Origin: Erysipelotrichaceae bacterium
GTDB taxonomy: Bacteria; Bacillota_I; Bacilli_A; Erysipelotrichales; Coprobacillaceae
NCBI GenBank assembly: GCA_021202205.1
Contig: JAJQDJ010000083.1
Location: 1 to 5,838 of the forward strand
Direction: 5' to 3'
DNA: 5,838 nt
Positions 1 to 5,830 of the stretch are shown one piece after another. Positions within the stretch are counted from its first letter, which is position 1. Each line of letters starts with the position of its first letter. Made by a program: the position numbers and the translations under genes. Below the pieces are notes generated by a model. It was not told the origin of the DNA and did not search any database. It saw only the letters and a program-made list of their open reading frames with translations.

Positions 1-1
1 A

Positions 2-514
2 CCCGTAAAGTCATTAACATATAATTTCTTAAAAATAAACTTAATGACATTGGCTTTGTATTTCTTTTTTAAAAATAAAGATGATTTGTTTATTCATGTG
101 ATAAGTGAAGCATGTGATTTCTTTTTAGAGGCATTAAAGGTTCATTATCAAAAAGAATTAGATGTTTTATCACAAAATATGAGTGGTGAAGAGGAAGAGG
201 ATATTAGGGCTGTTCATCAGCTATTGGATTATTATTATAGTCATCAAGAAGTATTTCAGATTGTATTAAAGCATCGTGATTATCCTTATGTCGTTGAATT
301 CTTTGATAAGTTAACAGCTTTGCTAGATAAGCAGACGATTCTTATTTTTCAAGATTATAAAGAATTAGATTCTTTTACAGTTCATTGGCTCTCACATCTA
401 CAAATAGCAGCTTTCATGCAGATTATATCTCATGATTTGACTATTGATGAAGCCAAGCAACAATTAAATATAATGATTCATTTCCTTAGAGCTGGATTTG
501 AATCATTGGTTTAA
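2..514 (+). CDS. TetR/AcrR-family transcriptional regulator, 5'-partial
   Basis: This is a probable ligand-responsive repressor, cut by the left window edge. The frame is open from base 2 with no stop. The residues before the first ATG (44) align with the end of a TetR helix-turn-helix: KINL, a short turn, then LYFFFKNKDDLF, matching the family pattern gvs..tlYfyFknKddL. An ATG start at 44 would remove the recognition helix and has no Shine-Dalgarno site, so the gene must start upstream. The remaining 150 or so residues look all-helical, as in TetR ligand-binding and dimerisation domains, and end in LRAGFESLV. The gene ends 67 bases before an ABC ATPase gene on the same strand, so it probably regulates that exporter and perhaps itself. 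The family call rests on the HTH end motif and the layout; the ligand cannot be inferred. Confidence 0.8.
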   Translation, partial: PVKSLTYNFLKINLMTLALYFFFKNKDDLFIHVISEACDFFLEALKVHYQKELDVLSQNMSGEEEEDIRAVHQLLDYYYSHQEVFQIVLKHRDYPYVVEFFDKLTALLDKQTILIFQDYKELDSFTVHWLSHLQIAAFMQIISHDLTIDEAKQQLNIMIHFLRAGFESLV

Positions 515-537
515 TAAGGACTAAAGTCCTTATTAAA
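510..537. promoter_or_regulatory. 28-bp palindrome after the TetR gene (operator or hairpin)
   Basis: Two perfectly complementary 13-base arms (510-522 and 525-537, core AATAAGGACT / AGTCCTTATT) flank a 2-base AA centre. The left arm overlaps the regulator's stop codon. In RNA it would fold to a 12-bp stem with a 4-base loop, but no T-run follows on the + strand, only AAAATAAC, so it is a poor intrinsic terminator. A symmetric site directly before the exporter operon is also what a dimeric TetR protein would bind. Which role applies is inference; an attenuator or mRNA processing hairpin is also possible. Confidence 0.5.
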
Positions 538-563
538 ATAACATTTACATAACATTGTTATTT
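536..563. promoter_or_regulatory. Repeated ATAACA half-sites before the ABC operon, candidate operator
   Basis: The 8-base arms AAATAACA (536-543) and TGTTATTT (556-563) form an inverted repeat with 12 bases between them. Inside it ATAACATTGTTAT (549-561) is a perfect odd palindrome. ATAACA thus occurs at 538-543 and 549-554, with its complement at 556-561. A TAAAAT hexamer at 534-539 could be a -10 box, but I see no good -35 at proper spacing, so a promoter here is only possible. Repeated inverted half-sites just before the Shine-Dalgarno site suit repressor binding, presumably by the upstream TetR protein. Confidence 0.4.
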
Positions 564-581
564 AGTTAGGAAGGAGTAACT

Positions 582-1265
582 ATGTATATAGAAGTTCAAA
601 ATATTTATAAAAGTTTTAATAATGCTCATGTATTAAAAGATGTTTCATTTTCTTTAAATAAAGGGGAAATCTGTTGTATTATTGGTCCTTCAGGATCAGG
701 AAAGAGTACATTGCTTAATATGATTGGTGGGTTAGATAGTGTAGATAGTGGACATATTTTGATCAATGATTTAGATATTACGAAATTAAAGTCAAAAGAG
801 TTATTGAAGTATCGTAAAAGAGAATTGGGTTTTATATTTCAGATGTATAATCTTATAGGTAATTTGACTGTTAAAGAGAATATTGAAGTTTGTCAATATT
901 TATCAAATAAACCATTGTCTATTAATGATTTATTTGATAACTTAGGTTTAAAAGAACACCAATACAAATTTCCTCATCAACTATCAGGTGGCCAGCAACA
1001 ACGTACAGCTATCGCTAGAGCTATTATTAAAAATCCCCAACTCCTACTTTGTGACGAACCAACAGGAGCATTAGATAGTCAAAATGCCAAAGATATTCTT
1101 ATGCTTTTAGAACAAATTAATCAAAAATATCATACAACTATTCTTATGGTTACACATAATATAGAAATAACCAAAATGGCTAATCGTATTATCAATATTA
1201 AAGATGGTCAAATAGTGAGTAACCTCCAACAAGATAAAATCAATGCTAAGGACTTAGAATTATAA
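582..1265 (+). CDS. ABC transporter ATP-binding protein (MacB/LolD/BceA type)
   Basis: Cytoplasmic ATPase subunit, 227 residues, the usual length for the family. Visible motifs in order are Walker A GPSGSGKST (35-43), Q-loop Gln87 in FIFQMYN, ABC signature LSGGQQQR (134-141), Walker B LLLCDE (154-159) with catalytic Glu159, D-loop GALD (162-165) and switch His192 in THN. All catalytic residues are present, so it should be active. The pattern LGFIFQ.YNL...TV.EN with LSGGQQQR is typical of the MacB/LolD/FtsE (type VII) group, which couples ATP use to mechanical movement of extracytoplasmic domains rather than classical transport through a pore. The start is fixed by the Shine-Dalgarno site AGGAAGGAG (568-576), 5 bases before ATG. 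The stop is one base from the permease start, so the two are co-translated. Substrate unknown. Confidence 0.95.
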   Translation: MYIEVQNIYKSFNNAHVLKDVSFSLNKGEICCIIGPSGSGKSTLLNMIGGLDSVDSGHILINDLDITKLKSKELLKYRKRELGFIFQMYNLIGNLTVKENIEVCQYLSNKPLSINDLFDNLGLKEHQYKFPHQLSGGQQQRTAIARAIIKNPQLLLCDEPTGALDSQNAKDILMLLEQINQKYHTTILMVTHNIEITKMANRIINIKDGQIVSNLQQDKINAKDLEL

Positions 1266-1266
1266 T

Positions 1267-4200
1267 ATGCAAAAATTATTATTCAAACGTACTTTACGTG
1301 ATTTTAAAAAGAATTTTGTGCGTTATTTCTTGTTAATGTTTTTGATTGTTTTATGTATGTTTATGGTTGTAGGTATTATGTCTTCGGCATCAAGTGTTAT
1401 TCATAAAGTGAATGAAGTTAATGAGAAGAATCATGTGGAAGATGGTCAATTTAGTGTATTTGTGCCTTTAAGTGATAGTGTCATTGATGAAATCAATGAT
1501 AAAGGAATAACTATTGAAGAACATTTCTATTTAGATATAAGTATGAATGATGATTCAACGTTACGTTTAATGAAGAATAGAGAATATATTGATCTTATTG
1601 AATTATCTCAAGGAAGTATGATTTCTGGTGATAATGATATTATTCTTGATAAGGTTTATGCATCAAATCATGATTATTCTATTGGTGATAGTATCATGAT
1701 AGGTGATCAAATTTATACGATTTGTGGTTTTGGGTCAGTAAGCGATTATGATAACGTATTGGAAAATATGGGTGATATGAGTAGTGATATGTATTTTGGA
1801 ATTGCTTTTATTAGTGATAGGGCTTATGAAAGTGTTAAAGAAGAGGGTATTGCTATTCATAGTGAAGAATATGTTTATAGTTATTTGTTGAATGGTTATG
1901 ATAGTAATGATTTTAAGGATTATTTGAACGAATTGACAGTAAATGTTGATGACATTGATGATAATTATTTTCAGGATATGATTGAAGAGAAGATGGCTAA
2001 TCGTGATGAAATTGTAGATGGTATACAGGAACTTGCTGATGGGTCTAGTGATTTGAGTGAAGCTATGGAAGAGCTTAATAGTGGTATAGATGATTTAAAT
2101 GAAGGTATTGAGGCAATACAAGAAGCTTTAAATGAATTATCTAGTAATTCTGCTACACTTTCTAATGCTTCTACAACAATATCTCAAGCACTCACAACCA
2201 TGAATGAACAATTATCATTGTTTGAAACATCCTATGAATCATTAAATCAATTATCTACGTATTCATCAACATTCCTAGAAAATCTAGAAACACTCTACAC
2301 TTATACTCAACAGTTAGCTAATGCTACCTCATATGATGTATTTATTAATACGTATTCAATTGATACTTCTAGTTTATCTAATGAAAGCCAAACATTACTC
2401 ACTTATTTTGAAAGCTACTTGAATAGTATTAACCAATATACAAATCAAATTAATAATGGAACATCTCAACTAGTATCATCATATACCTCTATGGATACAG
2501 TTATTCAAGATATACCTTCACAAATATCAACAGTTACTTCATCACTTACAATATTCCAAGAAGCTTTTAATACATTAACACAAGAATATAGTACTTTTAA
2601 TGAGGGATTACAAACATATACATCTTCATTAGATACCATATCTACTGCCTATAATCAAATCAGTGAGGGTATGAATATATTATCATCAGGTAGTGATGAA
2701 TTATCAACTTATACAAATGAATTAAGTGATGCAATGATTACATTACAAGATGAATCCAATGATTTATTAGATGAATACTTTTCATTAGAAATGAGTAATC
2801 TGACATCATATATTGAAGCAGATGTTAATCCTAGAATTAATGCATCTGTTGATGATCTCCAACAAAACTATAGTATTTGTATTTTAGCAGGTATTTTAAT
2901 TATCATATTGTTAACATATGTTATATCAGTATTCTTGGTTCACTCTATTGATCAGGAAAGCTCTATGATTGGTGCTTTATATGCTTTAGGTTTATCACAT
3001 CAACAACTCATATTATCTTATACAATGCTTCCTGTATTATTATGTTTTATTGGTGGATTAATTGGTACAGCAATAGGTTTTTCAGATTTATCTATGAATA
3101 TATTTGCGGAAGAAACTTTTACGTATTTTTGTGTTCCTGATTGTAATATGCAGCTTAATATATGGCTCATTATTTATGGTGTTATTGTTCCACCATTGGT
3201 ATCATTTATGGTATCACAGATAGTATTAAGAAAACGTTTGAATCAAACAGCTTTATCATTATTAAGAAAAGAAGAAAATATACAACATAGTCATTTTGCA
3301 CTCAAAGAACTATCTTTTGTATCAGCATTTCAAATAAGGCAAATATTAAGAGAAAAGCGTAGTATTATCGCTTTAGTTGCAGGTATGTTTATATCATTGT
3401 TAGTATTGTTTATATCATTGAATTGTTATGCACTTTGTATGAATATCAATACTAATACGGTTAATGATACAACATATAATTATATGTACGTTAATAAATA
3501 TGAACCTGATACAGTTCCTGAAAATGGTAGTATTGCTTATATAGAAAGCTTATATGCAGAAAATCTAGGCTATGAAATAGAATTAAGTATAACTGGTATT
3601 GATAGTGATAATCCATACTTTCCAAGCATTACGAGTATTAGAAGGAATGAATTAAGTATTTCTAGTTCAGTTAGTCAAAAGTTTGGATGGAAAGAAGGAG
3701 ATACCATCATCTTAAGCGATACTGTCAATGATACAGTATATCAGTTTACGATTAAAGAAGTTGTTGAATATAATGTTGGTATGATGTGCTTTATGGATAT
3801 TGATGCTATGCGTTTATTATATGATCAAGATGATGATTATTATAATGTTGTATACTGTGATAAAGCATTAGAAATTGATAGTAATATCTTATATAGTACG
3901 ACAACTAGAGAAGATATCGAAAAGAGCTCAGAAATCTTTTTGGATCTTATGAATGGCATGATTTATGCGCTTGCGATTTGTTCGGTTCTTATCTTTATAA
4001 TAGTGATGTATCAAATGTTAAAAGTGTGTATTGATAGATCAGCAAATAGCTTATCTTTAATGAAGATATTTGGTTATAGTGATAAAGAAATTAGGAGGCT
4101 TTATTTAGACGGACAGTTTATCATTGTAGCAATAAGTGCAGTGTTGCTTATACCTTTGTCTAAGTTTATTATGGATGCTTGTTATCCATATTTGATAGCG

Positions 4201-4353
4201 AATATAAGTTGTGGCATTGATCTTTATTTTGATTTCTATTTATATGTTATTATCTATGTAGGTATAATGTTATGTTATATTATAGTTAGACAAGTATTGA
4301 CATTACACGTAAGGAAAGCTGATGTCACAGCTATATTAAAAAATAGGGAATAA
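1267..4353 (+). CDS. FtsX-type ABC permease with long extracellular coiled coil
   Basis: Membrane partner of the upstream ATPase, 1028 residues. Predicted layout: TM1 about 18-38; an extracellular MacB-like mixed domain about 60-230; a Ser/Thr/Asn/Gln-rich helical coiled-coil region about 235-530; three membrane helices (about 535-558, 583-605, 631-654) forming a first FtsX domain; TM5 about 697-720; a second extracellular domain about 721-890; and three more helices (about 893-918, 950-972, 988-1010) forming a second FtsX domain. Eight TMs in two halves suggest one chain supplies the whole membrane unit, although a homodimer cannot be excluded. The ATG lies one base after the ATPase stop. 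A weak AAGGA (1248-1252) is 14 bases upstream, so translational coupling is likely. Role: MacB/BceB-like export or removal of a peptide, antibiotic or lipid at the cell surface; the substrate is not inferable. Confidence 0.9.
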   Translation: MQKLLFKRTLRDFKKNFVRYFLLMFLIVLCMFMVVGIMSSASSVIHKVNEVNEKNHVEDGQFSVFVPLSDSVIDEINDKGITIEEHFYLDISMNDDSTLRLMKNREYIDLIELSQGSMISGDNDIILDKVYASNHDYSIGDSIMIGDQIYTICGFGSVSDYDNVLENMGDMSSDMYFGIAFISDRAYESVKEEGIAIHSEEYVYSYLLNGYDSNDFKDYLNELTVNVDDIDDNYFQDMIEEKMANRDEIVDGIQELADGSSDLSEAMEELNSGIDDLNEGIEAIQEALNELSSNSATLSNASTTISQALTTMNEQLSLFETSYESLNQLSTYSSTFLENLETLYTYTQQLANATSYDVFINTYSIDTSSLSNESQTLLTYFESYLNSINQYTNQINNGTSQLVSSYTSMDTVIQDIPSQISTVTSSLTIFQEAFNTLTQEYSTFNEGLQTYTSSLDTISTAYNQISEGMNILSSGSDELSTYTNELSDAMITLQDESNDLLDEYFSLEMSNLTSYIEADVNPRINASVDDLQQNYSICILAGILIIILLTYVISVFLVHSIDQESSMIGALYALGLSHQQLILSYTMLPVLLCFIGGLIGTAIGFSDLSMNIFAEETFTYFCVPDCNMQLNIWLIIYGVIVPPLVSFMVSQIVLRKRLNQTALSLLRKEENIQHSHFALKELSFVSAFQIRQILREKRSIIALVAGMFISLLVLFISLNCYALCMNINTNTVNDTTYNYMYVNKYEPDTVPENGSIAYIESLYAENLGYEIELSITGIDSDNPYFPSITSIRRNELSISSSVSQKFGWKEGDTIILSDTVNDTVYQFTIKEVVEYNVGMMCFMDIDAMRLLYDQDDDYYNVVYCDKALEIDSNILYSTTTREDIEKSSEIFLDLMNGMIYALAICSVLIFIIVMYQMLKVCIDRSANSLSLMKIFGYSDKEIRRLYLDGQFIIVAISAVLLIPLSKFIMDACYPYLIANISCGIDLYFDFYLYVIIYVGIMLCYIIVRQVLTLHVRKADVTAILKNRE

Positions 4354-4368
4354 TCAATAGAACTATCA

Positions 4369-4470
4369 ATGGATTGTTATGGTGTGTTCTTTCCTGATTT
4401 ACCTGTCCCTTCATTAAGATTAGAGAAAGAAAATTATATTGTTGTTCCTATAACAATTGAATGTTGTTAA
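4369..4470 (+). pseudogene. HicB-like antitoxin remnant with its middle deleted
   Basis: A 33-codon frame in phase with, and just downstream of, the permease. It begins MDCYGVFFPDLP, which resembles the N-terminal strand and motif of HicB antitoxins (Y.V.FPDLPGC). It then jumps directly to VPSLRLEKENYIVVPITIE, which resembles the strand near the end of the HicB core (prolines, then a hydrophobic strand). The GC..GDT..EA helix region normally between them (roughly 50-70 residues) is absent, and no HicA toxin is visible. There is no Shine-Dalgarno site before the ATG, which lies 15 bases after the permease stop. I read it as a decayed gene with an internal deletion. The assignment rests on short motifs and could be wrong. 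Confidence 0.45.
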
Positions 4471-4500
4471 ATATCTGGATTGATTCAATCCAGATATTTT
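4469..4500 (+). terminator. Rho-independent terminator after the exporter operon
   Basis: Perfect 15-base arms (4469-4483 and 4485-4499, core ATCTGGATTGA / TCAATCCAGAT) lie around a single central T. In RNA this gives a stem of about 13 bp with a 5-base loop. A run of four T (4497-4500) continues into the AT-rich TATAATATTT. The position directly after the exporter and the HicB-like fragment fits termination of that transcript. Confidence 0.8.
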
Positions 4501-4523
4501 ATAATATTTGCTTAAAGTATTGT

Positions 4524-4553
4524 TTGAACATAAACGTTATGATACACTATATT
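4524..4553 (+). promoter_or_regulatory. Possible promoter of the NADAR remnant
   Basis: TTGAAC (4524-4529) resembles a -35 box, and TATATT (4548-4553) a -10 box after an 18-base spacer. TATGAT at 4538-4543 is an alternative -10 but lacks a well-spaced -35. The site lies between the upstream terminator and the next Shine-Dalgarno site, where a promoter is expected. Both boxes are imperfect. Confidence 0.45.
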
Positions 4554-4587
4554 TGTAATGAGCAACATAGAAAGAAGGTGTAATAAT

Positions 4588-4813
4588 ATGAATGTTATAT
4601 GTTTTCATAATCCAGATGAAGAAAATGGATATTTGAGTAATTGGTATTTAAGTGATTTTATAGTAGATGGAATTGTTAAATACTGGAAAGGCTGTATTAG
4701 TGGAATGTATTGGTTTATCTATGAGTGATTTTAATCGTTATGATAGAACTAAGTGGGAAGGGCAAAACTTATTAGGCTATAGTTTGATGTTGGTAAGAAG
4801 TGAGCTGAAATAG
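4588..4813 (+). pseudogene. NADAR-family (YbiA-like, DUF1768) gene, internally deleted and frameshifted
   Basis: NADAR proteins are ADP-ribose N-glycosidases/glycohydrolases of about 145-190 residues. The gene has a good Shine-Dalgarno site (AAGAAGGTG, 4572-4580) and starts MNVICFHNPDEENGYLSNWY (4588 on), a typical NADAR N-terminus with the YLSNWY motif, continuing to FIVDGI near 4674. That frame then turns to nonsense and stops at 4726-4728. The C-terminal part resumes in the next frame from about 4673 as LLNTGKAVLVEC, then IGLSMSDFNRYDRTKWEGQN and LLGYSLMLVRSELK, ending at 4811-4813, a typical NADAR tail. Roughly 80 central residues are gone, including the segment with the conserved catalytic Glu. 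About 8 more appear missing between VEC and IGLSMS, where intact proteins have an ...DKIWG-type stretch. No functional enzyme can be made. Confidence 0.8.
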
Positions 4814-4841
4814 AAAAACTATCCATCAAAGGATAGTTTTA
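4814..4841. terminator. Bidirectional terminator between convergent genes
   Basis: AAAACTATCC (4815-4824) and GGATAGTTTT (4831-4840) form a 10-bp stem with a 6-base loop (ATCAAA). T-runs flank it on both strands: TTTT at 4837-4840 on +, and TTTTT from 4818-4814 on the minus strand. It lies directly after the NADAR remnant's stop and overlaps the stop codon of the minus-strand repressor gene, so it can end both. Confidence 0.75.
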
Positions 4842-5441
4842 ATATTCATTCTTAGAAAATAATACTTTCCCAATAACACGTACATGTTCTCTTCTAGCTT
4901 GTGCATTTGTAAAAAGCATATCTTCAAGATCATGATTGGATGCACTAAGTATAGTATAACCGTTTTCTTTTTTATAATATCTTAGATAAGCAATGTCATC
5001 TGCCACAACGACTGCAATCTCTTCGGGACTAACACGATTTACTTTTTTGACATAAACAAGAGAACCATCAACAATGCCAACATCTTTCATATCATCATTA
5101 TCTACTTTAATAAAGTAATCACCAGCTTTATATTCTTCAGATGATACAACAGCATCCCCTAAATGATCTTGCATAATAAACAATTCATATCCAGCTCTTT
5201 TTAAACTCACAACTGGTTTTTTCAAATCCACTAGATTCCCATGCAAAACTGGTAAAATATCATAACCAAGAATCTCACTAATTTTATCAGCAGTGTCACC
5301 TTGAACAGATTGAACTTCTCCTCTTAACCATCTATTCACTGTATTTGTTGAAACCTGAAAAACATCTGATAAATCTTAATTCGTATACTCGTATCTTGTT
5401 TTATACTCTTTCATAATATCACTTAAACTTACTGATTTCAT
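4839..5441 (-). pseudogene. XRE/S24 (CI/LexA-like) repressor with a premature stop at codon 22
   Basis: Full gene of 200 sense-length codons, from ATG at 5441-5439 to TAA at 4841-4839. The start is supported by Shine-Dalgarno GAGGTG (5453-5448), 6 bases away. Codons 1-21 read MKSVSLSDIMKEYKTRYEYTN, helix 1 of an XRE HTH. Codon 22 is TAA (5378-5376), where CAA (Gln) is expected in TNQDLSDVF. The same frame then continues with QVSTNTVNRWLRGE, the rest of the HTH. From about residue 75 an S24-type domain follows: GYELFIMQDHLGD, DYFIKVDNDDM, GSLVYVKKVNRV, EEIAVVV, and VRVIGKVLF at the end. The catalytic motif GDSM is NDDM here (Asp117 for Ser), and the usual Lys of LKR is Arg154, so autocleavage is not expected even without the stop. 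A restart at GTG 5339 would give a 166-residue protein with a broken HTH and no convincing Shine-Dalgarno site. Family function: repression of phage or stress genes. Confidence 0.8.
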
Positions 5442-5501
5442 ACTCTACACCTCACTCTACAATCAATCTCAAATAAATAATAACAAATATTCTGCCCTTA
5501 T

Positions 5502-5530
5502 ATTATATCATACATGTGCTAATTGCAAAA
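5502..5530 (-). promoter_or_regulatory. Promoter of the XRE/S24 repressor
   Basis: Read on the minus strand, the -10 box is a perfect TATAAT (5507-5502), preceded by TGA (5510-5508), an extended -10 element. A weak -35, TTTTGC (5530-5525), lies 17 bases upstream. The 5' leader to the ATG at 5441 would be about 55 bases. The extended -10 can compensate for the poor -35. Confidence 0.65.
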
Positions 5531-5540
5531 GGTACTTTTG
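5526..5540. promoter_or_regulatory. Palindrome over the repressor's -35, candidate operator
   Basis: CAAAAG (5526-5531) and CTTTTG (5535-5540) are perfect inverted arms around GTA. The site overlaps and extends just upstream of the -35 region of the repressor promoter. CI-type repressors often control their own promoter from such sites. Binding by the neighbouring gene product is inference, and the 6-bp arms are short in such AT-rich DNA. Confidence 0.35.
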
Positions 5541-5542
5541 GG

Positions 5543-5570
5543 AAAAATTAAATTAATTTTTAAAAATTAA
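5543..5570. repeat. Two overlapping perfect A/T palindromes
   Basis: AAAAATTAA occurs at 5543-5551 and 5562-5570, with its complement TTAATTTTT between them at 5553-5561. This makes a 19-base odd palindrome (5543-5561) and an 18-base perfect palindrome TTAATTTTTAAAAATTAA (5553-5570) sharing the middle copy. It holds no G or C. It may be a protein-binding or bent-DNA site; base composition makes some chance symmetry likely, but three 9-base copies in 28 bases is more than I would expect. Confidence 0.5.
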
Positions 5571-5591
5571 AACAATACAATAATAATAAAA

Positions 5592-5668
5592 TTATGTATT
5601 TTATGTATAATATATATTTGCAATACATAAATTATAAATTGCTATAAACAAATAAATATAATACATAA
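5592..5668. repeat. Four copies of ATACATAA / TTATGTAT in both orientations
   Basis: TTATGTAT occurs at 5592-5599 and 5601-5608, and its complement ATACATAA at 5623-5630 and 5661-5668. The second and third copies extend to 9-base inverted arms (5600-5608 and 5623-5631) around a 14-base spacer. The spacing is irregular. The cluster lies between the repressor promoter and two rightward promoter-like sites, which suits multiple operator half-sites. It could also be low-complexity drift. Confidence 0.4.
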
Positions 5669-5744
5669 TGTACAATATTAAATATTACATATGTTCTTTT
5701 TCGATTTGCATTTAATTACTTATTTTTATTGATTTTTAGTGATA

Positions 5745-5772
5745 TTGACATAAAATATGAATTTGTTAAAAT
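5745..5772 (+). promoter_or_regulatory. Rightward promoter-like site
   Basis: A consensus TTGACA -35 (5745-5750) and a TAAAAT -10 (5767-5772) are separated by 16 bases. This is the best -35/-10 pair in the window. It points right, away from the repressor gene, towards a gene that must lie past 5838. Confidence 0.55.
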
Positions 5773-5802
5773 GAAATTGTAATAATTTTTACCTCGAATT
5801 TA

Positions 5803-5830
5803 TTTAGGTAGTGTCAAAGCTTGTTATAAT
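5803..5830 (+). promoter_or_regulatory. Second rightward promoter-like site with extended -10
   Basis: TATAAT (5825-5830) is preceded by TGT (5822-5824), an extended -10 element. The only -35-like sequence at suitable spacing is TTTAGG (5803-5808, 16-base spacer), which is weak. TGTCAA at 5812-5817 between the boxes is the complement of the TTGACA at 5745-5750 and could be a regulator half-site. The window ends 8 bases after the -10, so the gene served cannot be seen. Confidence 0.45.

Noticed and set aside
44..46. ATG at 44 as the start of the TetR gene
   Set aside because: It would remove the recognition helix, has no Shine-Dalgarno site, and the frame is open upstream with HTH-like residues.
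510..537. Intrinsic terminator of the TetR gene
   Set aside because: The stem is strong, but no T-run follows on the + strand, so I list it as a palindrome of undecided role rather than a terminator.
4588..4728. A real 46-residue small protein (MNVICFHNP...WFIYE)
   Set aside because: Its first 28 residues are a NADAR N-terminus and the rest is out-of-frame reading of the NADAR C-terminus, so it is a by-product of a deletion.
4839..5339. A complete 166-residue S24-type protein starting at GTG 5339
   Set aside because: The GTG is the Val of TNTVNRWLRG inside the HTH. A better ATG with a strong Shine-Dalgarno site lies in frame at 5441, separated only by one stop codon.
5376..5378. Recoding of TAA as Gln
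   Set aside because: All other genes here end at normal TAA or TAG stops, and TAA reassignment is not known in this kind of bacterium, so a point mutation is simpler.
5685..5696. LexA (SOS) box around ACATATGT
   Set aside because: The Bacillus-type box needs GAAC-N4-GTTC. Here the right half GTTC is present but the left half is TTAC.
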